58,910 nucleotides of DNA, taken from assembly GCA_964620595.1 (NCBI GenBank), contig CAZUHP010000018.1, positions 1 to 58,910 on the forward strand, in the 5' to 3' direction. Below the pieces are notes generated by a model that was not told the DNA's origin, ran no database searches, and saw nothing but the letters and a program-made list of their open reading frames with translations. The DNA is from Desulfocarbo sp964620595. GTDB lineage: Bacteria > Desulfobacterota > Desulfarculia > Desulfarculales > Desulfarculaceae. Of this stretch, positions 22,972-30,308 are shown piece after piece (position 1 is the stretch's first letter; every line of letters starts with the position of its first letter). The position numbers were made by a program, and so were the translations under genes.

Positions 22972-25145
22972 TCCACACCCCCTCGAACCCCAAGGAATAC
23001 CGCCGCCGCCTGCGCCAAGCCCTGGGCAACCGCTTTCTGGGCCAGACCCTGGCCAGCTTTGCCCGGGCCTACGGGCAAGGCCGGGCCCAGGCCTTTGCGG
23101 GCTACGACTTCGCGGCCCTGGCCCGGGCCGTGGCCCAGGCCAAGGACGAGAGCCTGCCCCGGCTCATGCAGCTCTATGACCAGTTCCGCGAGCGGGCCGA
23201 GGCGGCCGGGGCCAAGGTGCACCTGGCCGCCACCGCCGGCGAGGCCAACGCGATCATCAGCCGCATCGCCTACCAGGCCGGGGCCCGGCGCATCGTCAAG
23301 TCCAAGTCCATGACCGCGGAGGAGACCCACCTCAACGACCACCTGGAGGCCGCGGACCTGGAGGTGGTGGAGACCGATCTGGGCGAGTGGATCATCCAAC
23401 TGCGCCACGAGGGGCCCTCCCACATGGTCATGCCGGCCATCCACCTATCCCGGGCCCAGGTGGCCCGGCTCTTCAACCAGGTCACCGGCCAGGCGGTGGA
23501 CCCGGACGACATCCAGGGCATGGTGGGCCTGGCCCGTCGGGAGCTGCGCCGCGCCTTCCTGGAGGCGGACATGGGCATCTCCGGGGCCAACTTCGCCATC
23601 GCCCAAAGCGGCACCTTGGGACTGGTCACCAACGAGGGCAACGCCCGCCTGGTCACCACCCTGCCCCGGGTGCACGTGGCCCTGGTGGGCCTGGAAAAAC
23701 TGGTGCCCGACTTGGAAGCGGCCCTGGCCATCTTGAAGGTGCTGCCCAAGAACGCCACCGGCCAGGCCATCAGTTCCTACGTCACCTGGATCACCGGGGC
23801 CAACCAGTGCGCCGCCGGGCCGGACGGCCAAAAGGAGATGCACATCGTCTTTTTGGACAACGGCCGCCTGGCCTTGGCCCGGGACCCGGACTTCCGCGAG
23901 GTCCTGCGCTGCATCCGCTGCGGGGCCTGCGCCAACCTGTGCCCCATCTACGGCCTGGTGGGCGGCCACAACTACGGCCACGTGTACATCGGCGCCATCG
24001 GCCTGATCCTCACCTACTTCTACCACGGCCGCCAAAACGCCCGGGCCATCGTGCGGAACTGCCTCAACTGCCAGGCCTGCCGCTCCCTGTGCCCGGCCCG
24101 CATAGACCTGCCCCGGCTCATCAAGAAAGTCTACGCCCGCATCCTGGCCGAGGAGGAACGCCGCCCCCTGAAGAACCAGGTGCTGGCCAAGGTCCTGCCC
24201 GACCGCCGGCTGTTCCACACCCTCTTGCGCCAGGCCTACGTGGCCCAAAAGCCCCTAGCCAAGGGCCAACCCCTGATCCGCTACCTGCCCCGCTTCTTCG
24301 ACCCGGCCCACGGCTTCCGCAGCCTGCCGGTGGTGGCCAGAAAACCCCTGCGCCAGCGCTGGAAGAAGCTGGCCCGCCCCCAGCGCCGGCCCGGACTGCG
24401 GGTGGCCTTTTTCGCCGGCTGCCTGGTGGATTTCGTGTACCCCGAGCAGGGCGAGGCCCTCTTGGCCCTGCTCCGGGAACGTCCCATCGACCTGGACTTC
24501 CCCCTGGAGCAGACCTGCTGCGGCCTGCCTGCGGCCATGATGGCCGAGGAGGAGACCGCCCGCCGGGTGGCCCGCCAGAACCTGCGCGCCCTGGACCCCA
24601 CGGCCCATGACTTCGTGCTCACCCTGTGCGCCTCCTGCGCCTCGTTCCTCAAGGAAGGCTACCCCAAGCTCCTGGCCCGGGAGCCGGCCTGGGCGGCCCG
24701 GGCCGAGCTGCTGGCCGCCCGGGTGGTGGACTTCAGCTCCTTCCTGCGCCAGGTGCTCGAGATAGAGCCCCCGGCCACCAAGGGCCCCAAGACTGCCTAC
24801 CACGCGCCCTGCCACCTGTGCCGCGGCCTGGGGGTGCACCAGGCGCCCCGGGAGCTGATCCAGGCGGCCGGCCTGGAGTATCTGCCCCTGGACAACGAGG
24901 AGGAGTGCTGCGGTTTCGGCGGGTCCTACTCCCTGGACTTCCCCGAAGTATCGGCCCGGGTGCTGGACCGCAAGCTCAGGGAGGTGGAAAAGAGCGGGGC
25001 CCGGCTCCTGGTCACCGACTGCCCGGGCTGCGTGCTCCAGCTCCGGGGCGGCCTGGACCAGCGGGGCTCGCCCATCCAGGTCATGCATTTGGCCGAGGCC
25101 CTGGCCCGCCGCCTGGGGCGGCTTGCCTCCCGGGGGCGGGAATAG
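22968..25145 (+). CDS. Fused LutB-LutA iron-sulfur L-lactate dehydrogenase subunit
   Basis: 725 residues. Residues 1-310 are a LUD domain (NAIISRIAYQAGARRIVKSKSM and GISGANFAIAQSGTLGLVTNEGNA). A ferredoxin module follows at about 310-385, with CIRCGACANLCPIYG and CLNCQACRSLCP holding two 4Fe-4S clusters. The C-terminal half has two CCG domains: FFAGCLVDFVYPE...CCGLPA...LCASC, and HAPCHLCRGL...CCGFGGSYS...DCPGC. Elsewhere these are two proteins, LutB (LldF) and LutA (LldE). The fusion is typical of sulfate reducers. It oxidises lactate to pyruvate and passes electrons towards the membrane. Confidence 0.9.
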   Translation: MIHTPSNPKEYRRRLRQALGNRFLGQTLASFARAYGQGRAQAFAGYDFAALARAVAQAKDESLPRLMQLYDQFRERAEAAGAKVHLAATAGEANAIISRIAYQAGARRIVKSKSMTAEETHLNDHLEAADLEVVETDLGEWIIQLRHEGPSHMVMPAIHLSRAQVARLFNQVTGQAVDPDDIQGMVGLARRELRRAFLEADMGISGANFAIAQSGTLGLVTNEGNARLVTTLPRVHVALVGLEKLVPDLEAALAILKVLPKNATGQAISSYVTWITGANQCAAGPDGQKEMHIVFLDNGRLALARDPDFREVLRCIRCGACANLCPIYGLVGGHNYGHVYIGAIGLILTYFYHGRQNARAIVRNCLNCQACRSLCPARIDLPRLIKKVYARILAEEERRPLKNQVLAKVLPDRRLFHTLLRQAYVAQKPLAKGQPLIRYLPRFFDPAHGFRSLPVVARKPLRQRWKKLARPQRRPGLRVAFFAGCLVDFVYPEQGEALLALLRERPIDLDFPLEQTCCGLPAAMMAEEETARRVARQNLRALDPTAHDFVLTLCASCASFLKEGYPKLLAREPAWAARAELLAARVVDFSSFLRQVLEIEPPATKGPKTAYHAPCHLCRGLGVHQAPRELIQAAGLEYLPLDNEEECCGFGGSYSLDFPEVSARVLDRKLREVEKSGARLLVTDCPGCVLQLRGGLDQRGSPIQVMHLAEALARRLGRLASRGRE

Positions 25146-25219
25146 TATGGTTTGGGATGGCTTCTCCGGCCGGCTGTCGGCAGCAGGTAAAACCAATAAA
25201 ACCTAGTGAGGTGGTTGAG

Positions 25220-26953
25220 TTGAGTCTCAAGGTCGTAATCATCGGCGGGGTGGCGGCCGGTCCCAAGGCCGGCTGCCGCATCAAGCGCCTCATGCCCCAA
25301 GCCCAGGTAATCATGCTGGACCGCGACGATCTTATCTCCTACGGCGGTTGCGGCATCCCCTTCTACGTGTCTGGCGACGTGAGCGACCTCAAGGGGCTCA
25401 TGTCCACCAGCTTCCACATGGTGCGCGACCCCGAGTTCTTCCGCGGGGCCAAGGGCATCGAGGTACGCACCCGCCACCAGGCCCTGGCAATCGACCGGGC
25501 GGCCAAAAAGGTGCGGGTCAAGGACCTGGCCCATGACCAGGAGTATGACCTGGCCTACGACCGCCTGGTGATCGCCACCGGCTCCAGCCCTTTCATCCCG
25601 CCCATCCCGGGCGCGGATACCCCCGGGGTCATGCCGGTGGCCAACCTGCACCACGCCGAAACCATCAAGACCCTGGTGGCCCAGGGCCAGGTGGGCAGCG
25701 CCGCGGTGATCGGCGCCGGGGCCACCGGCCTGGAGATGGCCGAGGCCCTGGCCGACCTGTGGGGCGTGGAGGTGCATATCTTCGAAATGGCGGACCAGGT
25801 GCTCCCCGGCGCCCTGGACGCGGAGATGGCCCACATGCTGGCCAGCCACCTGAAGGCCCAGGAGGGCGTGCACCTGCACCTGGGCTCCAAGGTGGAGGCG
25901 ATCCTGGCCGGCGAGGACGGCCGGGCCCGGGCCATAAAGGCCGACGGCCAGGAGTACGAGGTGGATCTGGTGATAATGGCCACCGGTGTCAGGCCCAACT
26001 CCGAGCTGGCCCGGGCGGCCGGCCTGGAGATCGCCGAAAACGGCGGCATCCGGGTGGACCAGACCATGCGCACCTCGGACCCGGACATCTTCGCCGGCGG
26101 CGACTGCGTGGCCATGCGCCACCTGCTCAGCGGCGAGGACATCTACCTGCCCGCCGGCTCCCTGGCCAACCGCCAGGGGCGGGTGATCGGCACCAACGTC
26201 TGCGGCGGCGAGGCCCGCTTCCCCGGGGTGGTGGGCACCTTCTGCATAAAGCTCTTCGGCCTGGCCGCGGCGCGCACCGGCCTGGACGAGGACCAGTGCG
26301 CCCGCCTGGGGCTGGACGCGGTGTCACCCCTGGTGGTGCAGGCCGACCGGGCCCATTTCCACCCGGACATGCAGCTCATGTACCTCAAGCTCACTGTGGA
26401 GCGCGCCACCCGCAAGGTGCTGGGCTGCACCGCCCTGGGCGAGAGCGGCGACGCGGTGGTGGGCCGCATCAACGCGGTGGCCGGCATGCTGCCCTCTGGG
26501 GCCGGGCTGGAAGACATCTCCAACCTGGAGCTGGCCTACTCCCCGCCCCTGGGCGCGGCCCTGGACATCCTCAACGCCGCGGCCAACACGGCCGAGAACC
26601 TGATCGCCGGCAAGCTGCGGCCCATGCCGCCGGAGGAGTTCTCCCGCCGCCTGGCGGCCGGGGACGACCGGACCTGCTTCCTGGACATGCGCGCCATTGA
26701 CAACGCCGCTCCCTACCTGGAGCACCTGGCGCCCCGCTGGGTGCACCTGCCCCAGGAGACCCTCACCCAGCGGCTGGACGAGGTGCCCCGGGACAAGGAC
26801 GTGGTCCTGATCTGCAACTCCGGAGTGCGCTCCTACGAGGCCCAGGTCATGCTGGACGCGGCCGGCATCACCAACACCTACAACCTCAGCGGCGGCGTGG
26901 CCGCGGTGAAGAAGTGGGGCGACCCCATCCTGCCCGTTGACCAGGAGTCCTAG
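25220..26953 (+). CDS. cdr: CoA-disulfide reductase / NADH persulfide reductase with C-terminal rhodanese domain
   Basis: 577 residues if the start is TTG at 25220, which has GAGGTGG 6 bases upstream and directly precedes the FAD fold LKVVIIGGVAAGPKAG. An ATG at 25157 would add 21 residues. The active-site Cys is C44 in YGGCGIPFY, as in single-cysteine CoA-disulfide reductases, with no CxxxxC pair. The NAD site is VIGAGATGLEMAEAL, and a second FAD motif is IFAGGDCV. The C-terminal rhodanese domain (about 470-575) has its Cys at 532 in CNSGVRS. Such fusions reduce CoA-persulfide, polysulfide or CoA disulfide with NADH, which fits sulfur-linked anaerobes. Confidence 0.88.
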   Translation: MSLKVVIIGGVAAGPKAGCRIKRLMPQAQVIMLDRDDLISYGGCGIPFYVSGDVSDLKGLMSTSFHMVRDPEFFRGAKGIEVRTRHQALAIDRAAKKVRVKDLAHDQEYDLAYDRLVIATGSSPFIPPIPGADTPGVMPVANLHHAETIKTLVAQGQVGSAAVIGAGATGLEMAEALADLWGVEVHIFEMADQVLPGALDAEMAHMLASHLKAQEGVHLHLGSKVEAILAGEDGRARAIKADGQEYEVDLVIMATGVRPNSELARAAGLEIAENGGIRVDQTMRTSDPDIFAGGDCVAMRHLLSGEDIYLPAGSLANRQGRVIGTNVCGGEARFPGVVGTFCIKLFGLAAARTGLDEDQCARLGLDAVSPLVVQADRAHFHPDMQLMYLKLTVERATRKVLGCTALGESGDAVVGRINAVAGMLPSGAGLEDISNLELAYSPPLGAALDILNAAANTAENLIAGKLRPMPPEEFSRRLAAGDDRTCFLDMRAIDNAAPYLEHLAPRWVHLPQETLTQRLDEVPRDKDVVLICNSGVRSYEAQVMLDAAGITNTYNLSGGVAAVKKWGDPILPVDQES

Positions 26954-26976
26954 GACCCGTTTACCGGAGGCAAGGC

Positions 26977-27756
26977 ATGGCCTATGAAAACCTGCTGGTG
27001 GAGATCGGCGACGACTTCGTGGCCAGCATAACCTTGAACCGCCCCGAGCAGCTCAACACCTTCACCACCCCCCTCTCCAGCGAGCTGGACGCCGCCCTGC
27101 GCGAGCTGGACGCGGACCGGCGCTGCCGGGTGGTGGTGCTGCGGGCGGCGGGCAAGGCCTTTTGCGCGGGCATCGACGTGAACGAGATGGAGGGCAAGAG
27201 CGCCCACGAGCTGAAGGCCTGGGTGGAACACATGGAGCGGCCCCTGCTCACCATGAGCCGCATGGCCAAGCCGGTCATCGCCTCGGTGCAGGGCGTGGCC
27301 GCGGCCAACGGCGGCGGCCTGGTGGCGGCGGCCGACCTGGCCATTGCCGGCGAAAAGGCGCGCATCGGCTACACCGCGGTGAACGTGGGCCTGTTCTGCC
27401 TGGGCCCGGCGGTGCCCCTGGCCCGCATGGTGGGCCGCAAGAAGGCCCTGGAACTCCTGCTGTACGGACAACTGATCCGGGCCCAGGACGCCCTGGCAAT
27501 GGGCCTGGTGAACAAGGTGGTGCCCGACCAGGACCTGGACCAGGAGACCCGGCGCTGGGCCGCGCACCTGGCCCGAAAGAGCCCCTTGGCAGTGCAGATC
27601 GGCAAGAAGGCCTTTTATGCCATGGCCGACCTGGAGTATGCTAAGGCGTTTGAACTGATGAACGAAGCCTTTGCCCGCCTGTGCACCACCGAAGACGCGG
27701 CCGAGGGCGTGCAGGCTTTCCTGGAAAAACGCGATCCCGATTGGAAAGAACGCTGA
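26977..27756 (+). CDS. Crotonase-fold protein, ECHDC3-like, lacking both catalytic Glu
   Basis: 259 residues, with GGAGGC before ATG at 26977. The oxyanion-hole segments are present: AFCAGIDVNEM and QGVAAANGGGLVAAADLAIA. The two Glu residues used by enoyl-CoA hydratase for water addition are missing: the GGG loop continues LVAAAD, and the QPE position reads YTAVNVGLF. The block VNVGLFCLGPAVPLAR and the end FLEKRDPDW resemble ECHDC3-type proteins. It should still bind acyl-CoA and stabilise a thioester enolate, but hydratase activity is doubtful. It sits between the CoA-disulfide reductase and a metallo-hydrolase gene, 3 bases from the latter. Confidence 0.8.
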   Translation: MAYENLLVEIGDDFVASITLNRPEQLNTFTTPLSSELDAALRELDADRRCRVVVLRAAGKAFCAGIDVNEMEGKSAHELKAWVEHMERPLLTMSRMAKPVIASVQGVAAANGGGLVAAADLAIAGEKARIGYTAVNVGLFCLGPAVPLARMVGRKKALELLLYGQLIRAQDALAMGLVNKVVPDQDLDQETRRWAAHLARKSPLAVQIGKKAFYAMADLEYAKAFELMNEAFARLCTTEDAAEGVQAFLEKRDPDWKER

Positions 27757-27759
27757 GCC

Positions 27760-28500
27760 ATGACGACCTACACCATCCATCCCATAATCACCGGACTCAA
27801 CGCCACTGACCAGGGAATCATGACCTATCAGCGGCACTACGGCAAACGCATCCACATCCCCATCTACGTGTTCTACCTGAAGGGCTCCCAAGCGGACGCG
27901 CCCAAGATACTGATCGACACCGGCCTGGAAGACTTCATGGTGGAAGAGGGCGTGGAGGAGGAGCTGGGCCTCAAGTGCGAGTACTTCGAGGACGGCCTCG
28001 GCCGGCTGGGACTCAAGCCGGAGGACATAGACATCATCGTGCACACCCACCTGCACAACGACCATTGCGAGAACGACTCCCTGTGCCCGAACGCCAAGGT
28101 CTACGCCCAGCAGGTGGAGCTCGACTTCATGCGCGATCCCCATCCCCTGGACCACCGCTACGACGCCGACTACCTGGAAGGCTGCCAGGTGGAGGCCCTG
28201 GAGGGCGACGCCGAGATAACCCCGGGCGTGCGGGTGATTTTCACCCCGGGCCACACCCCGGGCGGCCAGTCGGTGATCGTGGACACCCCGGAAAGCGGCA
28301 AGGTACTCATCACCGGCTTCTGCTGCAATGATCTCAACTTCCCCTCGGCCGGCCCGGCGGTCTGCCCCGGAGTACACACCGACGCCATCGCGGGCTGGGA
28401 GTCGGCCAACCGGGTCAAGCGCATGAAGGAACAAGGCGAGATCGATCTCATCGTGCCTTGCCATTCCCTGTGGCCGGGACAAAAGGGCGTCATCGCCTAG
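27760..28500 (+). CDS. Metallo-beta-lactamase-fold hydrolase, N-acyl homoserine lactonase-like subgroup
   Basis: 246 residues, starting 3 bases after the crotonase-like gene. The metal motif is HTHLHNDH at residues 95-102 (HxHxDH contained in it). The third His lies in TPGHTPGGQ, and a C-terminal His in VPCHSLWPG. The Asp that usually bridges two metals, found in a T-x-D-A-S type strand, is replaced: the sequence reads LITGFCCND, with Phe at the Asp position and two Cys after it. Some lactonase-like family members in anaerobes share this GFCC form. Coupling to the acyl-CoA-binding protein suggests a thioesterase or lactone hydrolase role, which is inference. Confidence 0.78.
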   Translation: MTTYTIHPIITGLNATDQGIMTYQRHYGKRIHIPIYVFYLKGSQADAPKILIDTGLEDFMVEEGVEEELGLKCEYFEDGLGRLGLKPEDIDIIVHTHLHNDHCENDSLCPNAKVYAQQVELDFMRDPHPLDHRYDADYLEGCQVEALEGDAEITPGVRVIFTPGHTPGGQSVIVDTPESGKVLITGFCCNDLNFPSAGPAVCPGVHTDAIAGWESANRVKRMKEQGEIDLIVPCHSLWPGQKGVIA

Positions 28501-28515
28501 CGAGGCAAAGCGAAC

Positions 28516-28692
28516 GTGGCTGACCGCAAAAAGGAACAAGCCCAAGGCACCACCTACCGGGGTTCGGTGAAGTTCGAGGTCTACGGCATGGAGGTGCTGG
28601 CCAAGGTGGTCAAGCAGAGCGGCAACTCGGGCCGCATCTACCTGCCTCCCACCTGGGTGGGCAAACGCGTCAAGATCGTGCGCCTGGACTAG
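28516..28692 (+). CDS. DUF2080-type microprotein ('transposon-encoded protein' family)
   Basis: 58 residues from GTG at 28516. The C-terminal 40 residues contain KVVKQSGNSGRIYLPPTWVGK followed by VKIVRLD, which is the DUF2080 pattern (VxxSGNSGRxYxPxxWxGKxVxVxxL). This pattern resembles SpoVT/AbrB-like swapped-hairpin DNA-binding or antitoxin folds. Relatives in archaea and anaerobes are labelled transposon-encoded, but no transposase or terminal repeats are seen here. It lies 15 bases after the metallo-hydrolase and its stop overlaps the ribosome site of the dihydrolipoamide dehydrogenase, so it is embedded in the operon. Function unknown. Confidence 0.75.
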   Translation: MADRKKEQAQGTTYRGSVKFEVYGMEVLAKVVKQSGNSGRIYLPPTWVGKRVKIVRLD

Positions 28693-28703
28693 GAGCGGCT
28701 GGC

Positions 28704-30152
28704 TTGGCAACCCGTCTCGCCGTGATCGGCGCCGGACCCGGCGGCTACCAGGCCGCGGTGCGCGCCGCCCAGCTCGGGGCCCGGGTCTTTCTGGTGGAGG
28801 CCGCCGAGGTGGGGGGCACCTGCCTGCACCGGGGTTGCATCCCCACCAAGACCCTTTTGGCCTCGGCCCAGGCCTTGGAAACCGCGCGCAACCTGGACAA
28901 GCTGGGCATCCGCCTCGAGGGAGAGGTGTCACCCGACTGGCCGGCCATGCTGGCCCGCAAGGACAGCGTGGTGGAGGTGCAGGCCCAGGGCCTGGAAAAG
29001 CTCTTTGCCGCCCACGGCATCGAGCTGGTCCGCGGGCGCGCCCGCCTGGCCGGCCCCCGCCGGGTGGAGGTGTCACTGAACCAGGGCGGCGACCTGACCC
29101 TGGACTGCGACCGGGTGATCCTGGCCACGGGCTCGCGCCCGGCCGACCTGCCCGGCCTGGCCCGGGACGGCGAGCACATCCTGAACTCGGACGACATGTT
29201 CGCCCTTGGGGAGATACCTGCCCGCCTGGCCGTGGTGGGCGGCGGGGTGGTGGGCTGCGAGTTCGCCTGCATCATGAGCGCCCTGGGCAGCCAGGTCACC
29301 TTGATCGAAGCCCTGGACCGGCTGCTCCCCCTGCCCTCCCTGGACGCCGAATGCTCGCGCCTGCTGCAACGCGAGTTCAAAAAGCGCAGGATCAAGACCC
29401 ACACCGCCATGGTGGTCACCGGCTGGCAGGCCGGCCCCGACGGCGTGGAGCTGGAGTTGGGGCCCTCGCCCCTGGTGGACCACGGCAAGCGCCTTCCCAA
29501 GCCCCGGGGCCTCACAGTGGACAAGGTGCTGGTGTCGGTGGGCCGGGCCCTGAACACCCGGGGCCTGGGCCTGACCGTGGCCGGAGTGGAGCGCGACCAG
29601 CGCGGCGCGATCAAGGTGGACGCCCGGCTCGCCACCACGGCGGAAGGCATATACGCGGTGGGCGACATGCTGGGCACCGGCCGGCCCCTGCTGGCCCACC
29701 TGGCCGGGGCCGAGGGCGTGCTGGCCGCGGCCAACGCCCTGGGCGATCGCCAGGCCATGTCCTACCAGGTGGTGCCGGCCGCGGCCTTCACCAGCCCGGA
29801 GGTGGCCTGGGTGGGCCTCAGCCCGGACCAGGCCCGCGAGAGCGGCCGGGAGACGACCACCGCCGCCTTCAGCTTCCGCGCCCTGGGCAAGAGCCAGGCC
29901 ATGGGCGAGCTGGCCGGCCAGTGCAAGCTGGTCTGCGAGGCGGGGAGCGGCCGCCTGCTGGGGGCCCATATCATCGGCCCCCATGCCTCGGACCTCGTGC
30001 ACGAGTGCGCCCTGGCCCTGCGCCTGGGCGCCACGGCCAAGGACCTGGCCCACACCATCCACGCCCACCCCACCCTGAGCGAGGCGGTGCACGAGGCAGC
30101 CGAAGCCTGCCTCGGCCTTTGCCTGCACACCCCGCCGGCGGGCGGGAAATAG
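28704..30152 (+). CDS. lpdA: Dihydrolipoamide dehydrogenase-family flavoprotein
   Basis: 482 residues from TTG at 28704, with AGGAGCGG upstream. The FAD fold AVIGAGPGGYQAAVRAAQLG is at the N-terminus. The redox disulfide is in GGTCLHRGCIPTK. The NAD fold is VVGGGVVGCEFACIMSALG. The C-terminal dimer domain has the catalytic pair HAHPTLSEAVHEA. All features of a working E3 component are present: it would oxidise dihydrolipoyl groups and reduce NAD+. No 2-oxoacid dehydrogenase E1/E2 or glycine cleavage gene lies in the window, so its partner is elsewhere, or it serves another disulfide in this sulfur-rich operon. Confidence 0.88.
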   Translation: MATRLAVIGAGPGGYQAAVRAAQLGARVFLVEAAEVGGTCLHRGCIPTKTLLASAQALETARNLDKLGIRLEGEVSPDWPAMLARKDSVVEVQAQGLEKLFAAHGIELVRGRARLAGPRRVEVSLNQGGDLTLDCDRVILATGSRPADLPGLARDGEHILNSDDMFALGEIPARLAVVGGGVVGCEFACIMSALGSQVTLIEALDRLLPLPSLDAECSRLLQREFKKRRIKTHTAMVVTGWQAGPDGVELELGPSPLVDHGKRLPKPRGLTVDKVLVSVGRALNTRGLGLTVAGVERDQRGAIKVDARLATTAEGIYAVGDMLGTGRPLLAHLAGAEGVLAAANALGDRQAMSYQVVPAAAFTSPEVAWVGLSPDQARESGRETTTAAFSFRALGKSQAMGELAGQCKLVCEAGSGRLLGAHIIGPHASDLVHECALALRLGATAKDLAHTIHAHPTLSEAVHEAAEACLGLCLHTPPAGGK

Positions 30153-30157
30153 CGTGT

Positions 30158-30169
30158 ACTGTATACAGT
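30158..30169. promoter_or_regulatory. Palindromic operator (ACTGTATACAGT)
   Basis: A perfect 12-base palindrome just after the lpdA stop and 3 bases upstream of the -35 of the next promoter. A TGTATACA core is typical of GntR/FCD-type regulators. No regulator gene is adjacent. The position next to a -35 suggests control of the RACo gene. Confidence 0.5.
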
Positions 30170-30172
30170 CTA

Positions 30173-30201
30173 TTGAAGCCCCTACAGATTGGCGTTATTA
30201 T
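30173..30201 (+). promoter_or_regulatory. Sigma-70-type promoter for the RACo gene
   Basis: TTGAAG at 30173-30178, a 17-base spacer and TATTAT at 30196-30201, followed by an AT-rich stretch. Transcription would start near 30208, about 100 bases before the ATG at 30309. Confidence 0.6.
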
Positions 30202-30308
30202 CACTATTATGAGCCGGGGATAGCCGAACGCATCCCCGCCTGCTGTTTTGAACGCCCCCAGTGACGCTGAAACGCCACCAGCCCAAACCGACACGGGATA
30301 GAGAGCCA

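Noticed and set aside
25157..26953. The CoA-disulfide reductase frame starting at 24626, inside lutAB
   Set aside because: The frame before 25150 is a shadow of lutAB; the flavin fold starts just after 25220.
28516..28692. Part of an active transposon because of the DUF2080 label
   Set aside because: No transposase, terminal inverted repeats or target duplication were seen around it; composition and spacing fit the host operon.
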